Below are positions 10,193 through 20,654 of a stretch of 64,000 nucleotides of DNA, piece by piece; positions within the stretch are counted from its first letter, which is position 1; each line of letters begins with the position of its first letter. Source of the stretch: Heterohyrax brucei. Taxonomy: Eukaryota > Chordata > Mammalia > Hyracoidea > Procaviidae. Made by a program: the position numbers and the translations under genes. The stretch is from assembly GCA_028571685.1 (NCBI GenBank), contig CM053143.1, forward strand, positions 150,406,329-150,470,328, in the 5' to 3' direction. A model generated the notes under the pieces. It was not told the DNA's origin, did not search any database, and worked only from the letters and a program-made list of their open reading frames with translations.

Positions 10193-13100
10193 ATGATATT
10201 GATGAAATCCAGAGTGTAAGTAAGAGGCGCAAGGGAAGAAAGTACAGCAGATAAACTAGAAGTTAAAGTTTTTTAGTCATTTCCAATTAGGATAAATTAA
10301 AAGTACACCTGAAATTCTTTTATAAATAAGTGGAATGAGAAAAGTTTGTTTACCCTCAAAGTCTGTTTTACACAACTTCTTTTAGGGACCCATCTACCAT
10401 GTTAGATAGACACATAACACATTTTGGAATTTTAGCATGTTCTCTGCATACAAATAGAATGAAAGCCATTTGATTATTGTCGTTGATGAGAGCAGATGCC
10501 CTATCAATTAACAGCAACAACAAAAACTGTCAGGCAGCTATGTAGGATACTGTGCTGTCTCTTTGTAGTATGAACAACAAATGATGAGGCATAAATGTAA
10601 AGCCTCAGATTTGAAGTTAAGGTCTGAAAATGTGTATCTGATACTGTTACCAGAGATGAAGTAATTTGTGCTTTTGTTAGGTTCTGGTCCTCCTAGGAAT
10701 CAGAATTGTAGATCACCCAGGAAATGTCCAGATTAACTATTCATATTCCCAGTTTTCAGATTTGGAAACAGAGCCTGAGCAGGTAAAATGGTGGTTTCAC
10801 TGTTCACCAGCAGCAGACCTGTGAGTGCCACTATTGCTTATTCCCCTTGTTCTCCCTTGACATTCAGTCAGGGTCACATTTCCCCTCTTTTGTTCCTATA
10901 TCCATTAAAAATAGAAAGAAAGGAAGGAAGGAAAAGAGAAGTCCTGAAGGCATTTACATCCAGTTCTTACAAAGTTCTCTTTTCCCTTACGGGGTACCTT
11001 TAATAAGTTAATGCCTGCACAGGCCAAAGGATGTACAAGGTCTGGTAAATCAATGCCAACAACCATTCTGGGGACTGGCATAGAGGAGTAGAACAAACAT
11101 CTTCACTGATGTTTGTTCTTGAGAATTATCTGGATAATTTTCTCAGCACTCTCATTTCTGTTTCCCAACTTGAAATAAAATGAAGATAATTAAAGTATTC
11201 CAAACAGTCAAAAGAGAATACAGGCTGTACAGGTGCCCATAAAGCAAGGATAAAACAATAAACAGCTAAGTATGTGGACATATTAGGCCCCAAACAAAAG
11301 CTACTTATGGAACGAAAGTATTTTGGGAACCAATTTCCAATCTGCCTGCAGATAAATTCTGAACTTATTGTACAGTTCATTTTACCGTTCACTTCTTTCC
11401 GTAGCTACCACTTATGCCCCAAGCAATCCCTGTAGAATTCACTTACTGTATGTTAATACTGTGATACTTTCAATCCATCATTTGACCTAAATCCACAGAT
11501 TGACAATTATCAATTATGCTTTTCAAAAATCCTTTAAAGCTCGTGCACAATAGCACGCCAAATATGCAGTGCTAACACTTTTTTTACTGTCAATAATGAC
11601 ATTCGTTAGCCTGCCACTGTCACTTCCTCTATGAAGATGATCATCCTTTGTAGCTATTGTCAAATCTTACTATTTCTGAAAATAATGTGATTTACTAAAA
11701 ATTGTAAGGGGGTTAAAAGGTAGTACAAAGTGAATGATTTAAACCAAGTCTATCTCCTTATTTAACTGGATAATTTAAACAGAAGGCATCTAGATAGGTG
11801 TCATGAATTATCTGGGTGACCTGACCTTTGGATGTCAGTCTCCTATGTCAGTCATTTAAAAAACTGCTTACTAAAAATGGCACTTAATCACTTCTCTGTG
11901 AGTGTGCAGTACAATTTTACTTTTGAACATTATCAAATGTTAATACAGATTTAATAACCTCTGATTTGGAGGCAGCCAGAACAAAGTTGTTGAATGTAAT
12001 AGAGCCCAACATATGGGAAAGGTTTTAAAGAGCTATTCGCATCCAAACCCCCAAATGGCTTCAATCAGCAGGTATCCCAATGTTTATTTAATGAAGAGAT
12101 GTATGAGCAGCTGCTGTCTCTCAGTTTCAGATGTAGTTATCTTTCATTGTTCTGCAACAAATCAGGAAGAAGAACAGATTTTAGCTGTAATTTGGGATCG
12201 TTCCATTGGATATGCAGGGCTACACTGGTAGGGTCATGGATGAGAAGAATGAGGTTGGCTGAGGAAAGAAAATCAAATATCATAATACCTCTGGCAATGC
12301 AATCTGTGGGTTGTGTCTTCAGCTCTGTTGCTTAGTACTGAGGTCATACAATTTCTCAAAGTTTAGATTAAGTGCTAAAGGCCTTTGGGTAGGTAAATAA
12401 AAATCCAACCTGACGCTGACTCTTGACTGATCTTGTGGTATGATTACAGACGGGGCTAATTTCTGTTGCCCTGTCTGGGGTGAGCCTTACCAACTGAAGG
12501 TAATGAAGCAGTTGCTTCAAGACAGATATTCTTACAGCAGGTGTATCCAGCTGTGAATGCACATTCATTTGACTCTTAGTGAAAGCAGCATCTCTTATGG
12601 GATTTGGGACTTGTATGTATGCATATATTGTCTTTTGAACAAATATGAATAAGAAGGAACATACATTGTTTGCTTTCTCCTGTTTCTCAATACATAGGCT
12701 AGACTTTTAAAAATGAATCAAGTTGATTTTGACTTAAGGCAGTGGTTACGAGAAACTGATTGTAACTTTGGCCCTGGAGACAGTGTCAACCATAGCCTCA
12801 GAGTTTTTAGCTGATATGTCTTATGAACAGTTTCCAAGTTTGGTGGAGGAGCTCATTTAAGAAACTGTAGCTTGGAATCTCTATAACAAGGTCTAACTAT
12901 ATGTTATATACATTAAGTTAGAGTTATATTTTTTAAACTTTCTATTCAAAGACAATGAAGTGATATGTTTATTTGGGAAGTTCTTTTAGAATGCAAGATC
13001 TCTTTTTGCAGTTTCATAATGATACATATTCATAGTTTAATGTGTTTATTGGTGACTAAAGGTAAGTATTGCCCAATGTAGAGTCTCAGAGGACTTAAGC

Positions 13101-13379
13101 ACTTTATAAAATTCTTACTGTGAGGACATAAGAAAGAACAAGCAGGTAGCTTTAGCTTTTGCCTCTTGAGCAGAGCTCAGAGTAGAGGTAAGGACTGTGA
13201 CTTTTGATTGATGTGTGAATGGTCTCTATGACCCTTTATAAATCTGGAGAATGGGTTTCCCAGTGAACTGACTGCTGCGGCAAAGCACATAGCAAATATC
13301 CAGTGCGTAGGCATTAGTTCACTTAAAAGTAAAGGTTCTCAGACTGCTAAGATTCAAAAGTAAAGGTTCTCAGACAGAT
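10193..13379. other. AT-rich unique DNA, nothing recognised
   Basis: Contains a (GGAA)n-like purine tract at 10914-10940 and otherwise no repeat or gene that I recognise. The segment around 11940-12130 is comparatively clean and could be a conserved element, but I see no decisive motif. All open frames are under 90 codons. Confidence 0.4.
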
Positions 13380-13507
13380 TGCTGAGATTCAAATCTAGGA
13401 CTTCCAATTTGCCAGCTGTGCCTTCTTGGGTAAATTACTGAACCTCTCTGCTGCTCAGTTTCTGCCTATAGTGTTATGAAGATTAAATGGTTAGTATAGC
13501 GTTGATA
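13380..13507 (+). repeat. MIR remnant
   Basis: MIR-like order: AATCTAGGACTTCCAATTTG, CTTGGGTAAATTACTGAACC, TCTGCTGCTCAGTTTCTGCC and a GATTAAATGG-type end. It is cut on the right by the SINE at 13508. Edges are approximate. Confidence 0.55.
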
Positions 13508-13680
13508 CTGGAAACCTTAGCGGTACAGCGGTTGAGTGCTACGGTTGCTAACCAGAAAGTCAGCAGTTCGAAACTACCAGATGCTCCTTGGAAACGCTAT
13601 GAGGGCAGTTTTACTCTCTCCTATAGGGTCGCCGTAAGTTGTAATCAACCTGACAGCAGTGGGTTTGGTTTGGGGGGTTT
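13508..13680 (+). mobile_element. AfroSINE
   Basis: Short form with GTACAGCGGTTGAGTGCTAC at the head, CAGCAGTTCGAAACTACCAG as B box region, CTCCTATAGGGTCGCC in the body and AATCAACCTGACAGCAGTGG at the tail, ending in G/T-rich sequence. It is one of the better preserved copies and is inserted at the end of an MIR. Confidence 0.88.
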
Positions 13681-13989
13681 ATAGGGTTGGCATCCACTGG
13701 ATTGAAACAGGCTTGGTTTTAAATGCTTAGAACAAAGCAGCACACCTCACTCATTATAAGGCGTCTTCAACCCCCACCTTCTCTAGGACCCCTTCACAAG
13801 AGTTTCTGGCTTCCAAACCCCAGGGAAAGCAGCCTCCACTCCAGTCCGAAGTCCCTTCGGGCCCTGGCTGCTCCAGGGATTCTGCTCACATCTAATACCT
13901 TGACCTTCACTAGGCCTGGCTGCCCTCGGTTCCTCCGGGCTCCAGACTCCAGATGAATGGGGAGGGGGCAAGACCAGGGACCACGCACC

Positions 13990-14260
13990 CAGGCGGATGG
14001 CAGAGACCCCAAGAGGCGCAGAGAGCCCTGGATGCGGGCGGGGAGCAGGCCGGGCGAACTCTGGGTGCATGCTAATGAGGAAGGTGGGCAGCGCCCGCCG
14101 CCGCCGGCCGCCCGCGGCAGAGGAGGCGCGCCCCGGCCGGGGCACGCGGTGCCACTCAGGCCGGCGGGGGGCGCGCAGCTCGCAGCCGCCGCGCGCCCGG
14201 GCCTCTCAAAGCCCTTTTCAGCAGCTCTGCGGGCTCCTCACCGGAGGAGTCTGGAGCGAC
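13990..14260. promoter_or_regulatory. CpG island
   Basis: The most CpG-dense stretch in the window. It has runs such as GCGCCCGCCGCCGCCGGCCG, CGGGGCACGCGGTG and GCCGCCGCGCGCCCGGGCC, all largely undepleted. An ATGCTAAT octamer-like site sits inside it at about 14069. An AT-rich segment with a CATAAAAG box follows at about 14260. CpG islands usually mark promoters or developmental regulatory hubs. I could not find an associated first exon, so it may belong to an unspliced non-coding transcript or a distal element. Confidence 0.65.
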
Positions 14261-14600
14261 ATAAAAGCGCATTATGAAAATTATAATATCAGCCACAGAG
14301 CATGTCCATCGAGGCAGCTCTGCACCTTTGAGGCATTGAACCTCGTTCAGCTGGTCTGAGAAGGAAAATATCCATTTGAATTCTGCTTCTGAATGGGGCG
14401 AGAAGCGGCGGCAACCACAACAGTGCCTCCTTTATCCATCCGGCCTCTTCTCCTGATTGCTCATTCCCAGGCTGTTGCACCTTGTCTCCCTATGAGAAGG
14501 GTGTCGAGTAGGAGGGGCACCGGAAAGACAAGGCAACAGAAGTGGGGGCCCCGATTCACTGTCAGGGTGGGACAAGGAGCGTTGTCATTTGGGGCTCCCA
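14261..14600. promoter_or_regulatory. candidate conserved non-coding element beside CpG island
   Basis: ACATAAAAGCGCATTATGAA at 14260-14279 leads into ATTATAATATCAGCC and then balanced, repeat-free sequence to about 14600. CATAAAA and TTATG are HOX/CDX-like words. Position next to a CpG island and lack of repeats support a regulatory role, but this remains untested. Confidence 0.35.
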
Positions 14601-15059
14601 TGAGAATGATAAATGAGGCTTTCTAGAGCCCGGATGAATTTTTGCTCTGCTTGGCACTGGAGGAGCGGGGGTCAAGGGCTGGGTGCTTCTGTCCAAGAGC
14701 TGAAAGGAAGTGGATTCAGGGCTCGTGCCCCGCTTTCCCGTCCAACTGCCAAGTGGGACCAGCCAGTGTTATGGGTTTTCCCATCAGAGCTAGCATTCCG
14801 GCACGTGGAGCTCCGGGATGGACGAAGGTGAACGCCTATAGGCTTGGAAACAGGGTGCAGGCTTCAGGCCGCTGGTCTCTGGGTCCGGAGGGCACACATC
14901 TAGGACTCCAATGCGGTAGGCACCACGGAAGGAGATCAGCAGTCAGAGTGGACCCTGAAACCTAAGCCTCCTCCCAGCCGGCAGGGCGCGCCGTTTCGGC
15001 GTCTGGCTCCTAGTAGGGCTACATCATTCCCGCCTTCCACTCGCTGCTCTGACTTCTAG

Positions 15060-15260
15060 GGATCCCAGGGCACAATTCGGGCTCTGGGGCCCGGAGGCGA
15101 GAATGATCTATGATGGCAGATGAGTTGCCTCACCATTCAGAGCCCTGGCCATTGTCTTGTTAATCACCTTTCATTACTGGCTGCACAGGACCGTCATAAG
15201 GCTTTTAATATTAATAAACCCAGCGCAAGAGCCCCCACTAGGCCCGAGTGACCCAGCGGA
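15060..15260. promoter_or_regulatory. candidate conserved non-coding element
   Basis: GTTAATCACCTTTCATTACT (from about 15159) and, 30 bp on, CATAAGGCTTTTAATATTAA with TAATAAACC stand out as AT-rich homeodomain or HOX-like words within GC-rich, CpG-bearing flanks. There is no repeat and no open frame of note. Confidence 0.38.
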
Positions 15261-15529
15261 CAGCGCAGGTGTCGAGCTGCAACCTGTTCAGTCGGCTGCG
15301 ACCGGGGTGTCCCGGGGTTAGCGCGCTACTCTGGGGTTGGGGAGGCAGGTGGCGCCGGGTCCCAAAACAGGATTGGGAAGAAAAACAAAATCGTCGTCCA
15401 AACAAAGGGATTTATTTGGCTCCTACTTTGGCGCCCGAAGAGTTGTTTAACTCCAGGGGAGGGGGGAGGTAAGGGTTCAGGGATAGGGAACCGAGAGGTC
15501 CGTTTGGGCAGGGACGTGACATTTCCTGT

Positions 15530-15830
15530 GGTGAAGCCTGCCTTGGCTGCTAATAGAGATCTAATTGATGGGTGAAGTCCCATTTCCGCGCGCTCTACTT
15601 TATTGCTCTATCCAGCTGGTTACAGAATATAACCTTAATTTGATTTAGCAATTCCTCCGGGATTCGGTGCGAGCTTCCAGCCCAGAAAAGAAATCGTTAT
15701 TAAAAAAGTTAAAGTACAGACTTGGATTCGGTGCGTTGCCTTTTAAAAATGTTGCCCCGACTCCTGACATTTAGCACTTTCTCTTTTTGTAATCGCCGGG
15801 TCTTTTGTGATTATTAATATCAGCGGTGTT
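15530..15830. promoter_or_regulatory. candidate conserved non-coding element
   Basis: AT-rich words GATCTAATTGATGGG, TATAACCTTAATTTGATTTA and GTGATTATTAATATC are set in clean sequence with a CpG cluster (TTCCGCGCGCTC). GATTCGGTGCG occurs twice, near 15661 and 15726. No repeat or gene is recognised. The regulatory call rests on composition and motif density. Confidence 0.35.
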
Positions 15831-16427
15831 CGGGGATCAGCGTAGATCGCGTTTGTGGCGGGTGTGAATTGGCACGGTGACGCAAGGACGCCAGGGTCCC
15901 TGGGCTGCAGCCTGGAGGGGAAGGCCCATTGCGGTTTGCGTGTCGCTGTAGAGTGGTTTAGAGTTTCATAATCCCATCCCTATCCGAGGATTCACGCGGC
16001 GGCCGCCAAGGGGTTCGGCGTCTGGAAACTGGAGCCACCTAGTGCCAGGTGGTGGCTGCTAGTGGGAGGCGCCCGAGCTGGGACTTGTCCTTACAGTTAG
16101 CCCATTTTAGTCTCCCAACAGGGTTTAGAACAGGGCAGGGTTTGTGGTGAAGTTCATGGCCCTGCAGGTGCTTAACTCATAAAGTGATAGTTAATCTTTG
16201 CTGCACGAAGTGGTCCGGAGTCCACCGTACTGGCTGGCGCTACCTGAAGCTCAAAACCTGGGTCATGTTTGTAATACAAGAGACCATTCCACGGTTACAG
16301 CTTTCTTCCTCCTGGCCTCTCTCCCATGCAGCCCCCACGCCTGCTTATCTCCTGTAAATTAAGTGCATGCCCTGCTCAGCCCCTTTTTGGTTCTAACAGA
16401 CTGGTTTTGCCAGAGCAACTAAAAAAC
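15831..16427. other. GC-rich to mixed unique DNA
   Basis: CpG-bearing to about 16080 (CACGCGGCGGCCGCC near 15994), then ordinary composition. No gene or repeat is recognised before the SINE. Confidence 0.4.
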
Positions 16428-16603
16428 AAACAAACAAAAAGCAAAAAAACACCGTTGCCCTCTAGTCAATTTCTACTGACAGTGACCCTATAGGACAGAG
16501 TAGAACTGCCCCTTGGGGTTTCCAAGGAGTGCCTGGTACTTTGGAGCTGCTGGATTTTTGCTTAGCAGTCATATCTCTTAACCACTGTGCCATCAGGATT
16601 TGG
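16428..16603 (-). mobile_element. AfroSINE
   Basis: On the plus strand it reads from an A-rich end through CCTATAGGACAGAGTAGAAC, TTTCCAAGGAGTGCCTGG and TCTTAACCACTGTGCCATCA, the exact reverse order of a short-form copy. The A-rich left edge is the reverse complement of the T-rich 3' end. Confidence 0.9.
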
Positions 16604-16857
16604 GAGCAGCAATCGACTTGTGTTTTTGTTTTCTTCCTCCTTCTCTTTTTTTCCTACTAGGCTGAGGAAGACCTCTTGGGAAGAACATTTGAATTCATAT
16701 CTGATACCACATCACAGACAATGTCACCAAACACATGCAAATCAGCCAGGCCTGAACTCTTTAACAAGTTAATCAAGTTGTGTAAGGGACAGTGCATGGG
16801 GTTGTAGTCTCCAAATCCTAGCCACTTCATCTTGTTTAAATTCAGTCTCACTACTTG

Positions 16858-17048
16858 TTAGCTGCCCTTGAGTCCCGAGACTTACGGTGGCCCTATGGGT
16901 TACAGAGTAGAACTGCTTCATAGTGTTTTCTTGTCTGTAATGTTGATAGAAGCAGATAGCCAGGCTTTTCTTGCACAGAGCAGCTAGGTGGGTATCAATG
17001 GCCAACCTGCAGGTTAGTGGCTGATCCAAAACCACTTGTGGCACCTGG
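16858..17048 (-). mobile_element. AfroSINE, long form
   Basis: The body matches (GGTTACAGAGTAGAACTGC), but the middle has the extra segment that defines the long form, reading here TGTCTGTAATGTTGATAGAA then GCAGATAGCCAGGC. The head region (GGTTAGTGGCTGATCC) is damaged. Confidence 0.72.
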
Positions 17049-17124
17049 ACTCTTATAATCTCTCTTGGCTTTGATTTTTTTCACTTTTAAAATGACACTG
17101 ATAATATAATATCTACATAATTGG

Positions 17125-17290
17125 AGCCCTGGTGGTGCAATGGTTAGGAGATAGGGCTGCTAACCAAGTGGCCAGCAGTCTGAATCCATCAGCGACTCTG
17201 GAAGCCCTGTGGGGCAGTTCTACTTAGTTCTGTATGGTTGTTGGGGGTTAGAATAGACTAAAGGACAACAGATACGGTGTTTTTTGTTTC
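17125..17290 (+). mobile_element. AfroSINE
   Basis: Well-preserved head GAGCCCTGGTGGTGCAATGG and GCTGCTAACCAAGTGGCC, a body GGGGCAGTTCTACTTAGTTC and a decayed tail ending in a T-rich run. Confidence 0.85.
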
Positions 17291-18211
17291 CTTTTTAAAA
17301 TATATTTCTTATTGTTGTTCTAGCCTGTGGTGAAATAAATATGTATGTAACTTTATTATGTAAAAATAAAATAATCATAATGAAATCCTAAAGATAAAAA
17401 TCTGAATCACTGATCAGCAGAATATTTAATAGCAATTTAGAAAATTGTAGAAGCTTCCCTCTCCTAAGGATAGAACTTGGTTTTCCCGAGTTACTTGGAT
17501 TGCACATCAACAATTTAATTTCACCCCTGACATTGGATTTATGTCAGGCAGGTTTCCTGGCCCTAGCTTCTCCAGACTTTTGCACAACTAGCATTTGTAA
17601 CTGTGTCTTAAAAGGCATCACTCTCCAGGAAGCTGTGGTCTCAGTTTCACCAGCTAGCAATCAAGTTCCTTAAGGAGTGAGGCTGAGGTGTGCGTGCTTG
17701 TCAGCCTGGGATGATCGTTTGTTGTTCGAAATGTAGGTCTAAGACATCTCCCGAGCTGACTCTGGGCCAGTGAGCATGGTGAGGCCTGAGTAGCTGGTGG
17801 AGCAAGTTGTCCTGTGCACTCCTGTGTGTTTTGAGGCCTTTTTCATCCCTGTGATACGAGCAATGGGAAGGAGTGCTCAGGCATTCCCCAGCCTTGCAGC
17901 CTCTCAGGCTGTGCCCTTGATGGGTTTAATGAGGCAGAACACCATGAAGGGGATGTGAACTGGTCCAAATGATTGATGAAGCCAGGGGCAAAGCTGAGAC
18001 TCTGCCAGATAAAGGCCCATACAGCCCATGATAAAGGCAGGATAGTGGCAGGGCTGGGCTCCTTCAAAAGCTGTGGCCCAAAAGCATTAAGAGGAAACAG
18101 GGAGGGAAGGTGCTCTGTTGTCACCTAATCAGTGCATGCACTGAGCCACCAGCCACTGAGAGCAGGGGCGGGCTGCAGAGGAAGTAGGGAGGGTGAAAGG
18201 CACATCTCTGC
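17291..18211. other. unique DNA, nothing recognised
   Basis: Mixed composition, AT-rich to 17520 then balanced. No gene or repeat is recognised. A 93-codon minus-strand frame (18124 down to 17843) has no recognisable content. Confidence 0.4.
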
Positions 18212-18212
18212 A

Positions 18213-18251
<39 letters not shown>

Positions 18252-18258
18252 TCACACT
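18212..18258. repeat. (CT)n(CA)n microsatellite
   Basis: About 10 CT dinucleotides run directly into about 9 CA dinucleotides, then a short imperfect CACTCACA end. Confidence 0.95.
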
Positions 18259-18294
18259 GTCACCTCTCACTCTCCCTTCAGGCTTAGCAGGGGC

Positions 18295-18681
18295 TAGATC
18301 AGCCACAACAGATATCCATATACTCAGCATAGGACCAAGGCATTCCTTGTCAGCGGGTGTAGACAGCAAGGACCAAAGAACAGCAAAAGGTAGGCTGGGC
18401 TGCTTACTGAATAGTCAGCGCTTTGAACCCATCAGCTTCTCTGTGACAGAAAGATGTGGCAGTCTGCTTCTATAAAGATTTACAACCTCAGAAACCTTAT
18501 GGGGCAATTCTATTCTGTCCCATAGGGTTGATCTGAGTCAGAATTGACTCCATGGCAGAGATTTATTTTATATTACTGTTTAGATCAGCCACCACAGATG
18601 TCCAGACACTCAGCATGTGACCAGAGGCATTCCCTCTGAGAGGTGCTGGGAGAGAGGTCAAAGGCCAAAGAACAGCAAGAG
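18295..18681. repeat. direct duplication of ~100 bp flanking a SINE
   Basis: 18295-18389 and 18581-18681 are the same sequence at roughly 80 per cent identity by eye. Both begin TAGATCAGCCAC, share CAGATnTCCA, ACTCAGCAT, GACCA and GGCATTCC, and end CCAAAGAACAGCAA. A SINE lies between them. The copies are much too long and diverged to be a target-site duplication. Confidence 0.8.
18391..18575 (+). mobile_element. AfroSINE, long form
   Basis: Lacks a clean head but has GAACCCATCAGC (B-box side), the long-form middle GTGGCAGTCTGCTTCTATAA and AGATTTACAACC, then GGGGCAATTCTATTCTGTCC and GTCAGAATTGACTCCATGG. Confidence 0.8.
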
Positions 18682-18744
18682 TAACCTTCTATTGTTGGGC
18701 AGGCCTTGCTCAGTGCCAGAACATGTGATTCCTCTTCCTATATA

Positions 18745-18955
18745 TTAAACAAACTAACCAAAAAGCAATTAGTTGACTGGAAGTTGACTCTAACTCATGG
18801 TATGCCAGTTCATGGTGATCCCCTGTATATCAGAGTAGAACTATGTTCCTTAGGGTTTTCAATGGCTGATTTTTTGGAAGTAGATCACCAGGGCATTCTT
18901 CGGAGGGCCCTCTGGGCACCATTGACTGTTTGCACCACTCATGTTCTCCTCCTAT
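18745..18955 (-). mobile_element. AfroSINE, long form (diverged)
   Basis: Read on the plus strand: CAATTAGTTGACTGGAAG tail, TATCAGAGTAGAACTATG body, GGAAGTAGATCACCAGGGC long-form middle, TTGCACCACTCATG head. It abuts the 3' end of the next RTE element. Confidence 0.65.
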
Positions 18956-19565
18956 ATGTTGCTGTTGTTAGGTGCCACTGAGTACAACTGAAGGAAACTT
19001 TGTCCGGTCTGGCTCTCATGATTGTTTTTATAGTTAAGCCCATTGTTGCAGCTACTGTGTCAATCTTTCTTGTTCTGGGTCTTCCTGCTTTTGTCTGACC
19101 CTCTACTTTACCAAGCATAATGTCCTTCTCCAGAGATTGATCCCTCCTGATGACACATCCTAAGTATCTGAGACACAGTCTCACCGTCCTCGCTTCCAAG
19201 GAGCACTCTGGTTGTACTTCTTCCAGAACAGATCTGTTTGATCTTTTGGCAGTCAATGGTATATTTAATAATCCCCTCCAATACCACAACTCAAAGGCAT
19301 CAGTTATTCTTCCATCGTCTTTATTCATTGTCCAGCTTTTGCATGCATGTGATGTTATTGGAAACACAATGTCTTGGATCAGGCACACCTTAGACTTCAA
19401 GGTGTCATCTTTACTTTTCAACACTTTAAAGAGGTCCTTTGCAGCAGATTTTTCCAATGCAGTGTATCTTTTGGTTTCTTGACTGCTGCTTCCTTGGGCG
19501 TTGATTGTGGAACCAAGTAAGATGAAATCCTTGACGATCTCAATTGTTTCTCCTTTTATCATCAT
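18939..19565 (-). pseudogene. RTE ORF remnant, C-terminal region, 208 codons
   Basis: The longest open frame in the window. It starts at an internal ATG and covers the region after the reverse transcriptase catalytic core. Near residue 12 it reads KDFILLGSTINAQGSSSQE, a block also present in minus frames at 20617-20805 and in plus frames at 37875-38072, 52404-52625 and 60695-60928. A later VLEEVQPECSLE block recurs in the copies at 29835-30056, 38228-38509 and 52629-52844. No endonuclease or catalytic residues lie in this frame, so it is a decayed fragment and not a host gene. Confidence 0.85.
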
Positions 19566-20535
19566 TTTGCTTACTGGTCCAGTTGTGAGGATTTTTGTTT
19601 TCTTGATGGAGGGTGTGGTCTTTGGTCTTCAGCGGTAATTGTCTCAAATCCTCTTCACTTTCAGAAAACAAGCTTGAGTTATCTGCATCACGTAGGTTTT
19701 TAATGAGTCTTTTTCCAATCCTGATGCCTCATTCTTATAAATTCATCTTCTCAGATTATTTTCTCTATGTACAAATTGAAAAGGTAGATGAAAGGATACA
19801 ACGCTGATGCACACCTTTCCTGACTTTAAACCATGCAGTGTCCCCTTGTTCTGCTGGAACAACTGACTCTTGATCCAGGTACAGATTCGTCATGAGCACA
19901 AGTGTTCTGGAATTCCCATTTTCTGCAATGCTATCCATAATTTGTTATGATCCACACAGCTGAATGCCTTTGCACAGTCAATGAAGCACAGGTAAACATC
20001 TTTTTGGTATTCTCTGCTTTCAGCCAAGATCCATCTGACATCAGTAATGATACCTCTGGTACCACGTGGTCTAAATCTGACTTGAATTTCTGGAAGTTCC
20101 CTGTCAATATAATGTTGCAGTTGCTTTTGAATGATCTTTAGCAAAATTTTACTTGTGTGTGATATTAATGACATTGTTCAATAATTTCCACATTTAGTTG
20201 GGTCACCTTTCTTGGGAATAGGCATTAATATGGGTTTCTTCCAGTTGGTTGGCCAGGTAACTGTCCTCTAAATTTCTAGGCATAAATGAGTTAGCACTTC
20301 CAGCATTACAGCCGTTTGCTGAAATATCTCAATTGATATTCCATCAGTTCCTGGAGGCTTGTTTTTTTTGCCAAAGCCTTCAGTGCTTGGATCAGGCACA
20401 CCTTAGACTTCAAGGTGACATCGGCTCCTGATCATATGCTACCTCTTGAAATGGCTGACTGTCAGATAGTTCCTTCTGGTGTAATGACTTTGTGTAGTCC
20501 TTACGTCTTCTTTTGATGCTTCCCGAGCCATTTAA
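18958..20535 (-). mobile_element. RTE/BovB-type LINE, copy A, 3' part
   Basis: Minus-strand LINE. Its 3' end is at 18958 (plus strand GCTGTTGTTAGGTGCCACTG) and it runs back through the C-terminal region into the reverse transcriptase. The plus strand shows conserved blocks such as TTGACGATCTCAATTG, ACCATGCAGTGTCCCCTTG and GTTATGATCCACACAGC. It breaks off near 20535 before a (GT)n tract. Internal stops and frameshifts make it dead. An internally duplicated 32-bp segment lies at 20386-20417 (see findings). Confidence 0.88.
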
Positions 20536-20654
20536 TTTTCTATTTTCTATTTGTGTGTATGTGTGTGTGTGTGTGTTATAAGCAACTAAACATAAAACAA
20601 GATCATTGGCTGTGGGTTAAAAGAAAGTCATTTTTTTTCTCTTATATACAGAAG
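20536..20654. repeat. junction with (GT)n microsatellite
   Basis: GT repeats at 20552-20577 (one TGTAT interruption) within about 120 bp of non-RTE DNA that separates the two RTE copies. Confidence 0.85.

Noticed and set aside
14255-14275. TATA-box promoter call at CATAAAAG
   Set aside because: The word alone is common and no transcript start or exon follows. It is described only as part of a candidate regulatory segment.
1-16400. Naming a nearby developmental gene
   Set aside because: Element texture suggests one, but no coding exon is present and I could not tie the motifs to a specific locus.
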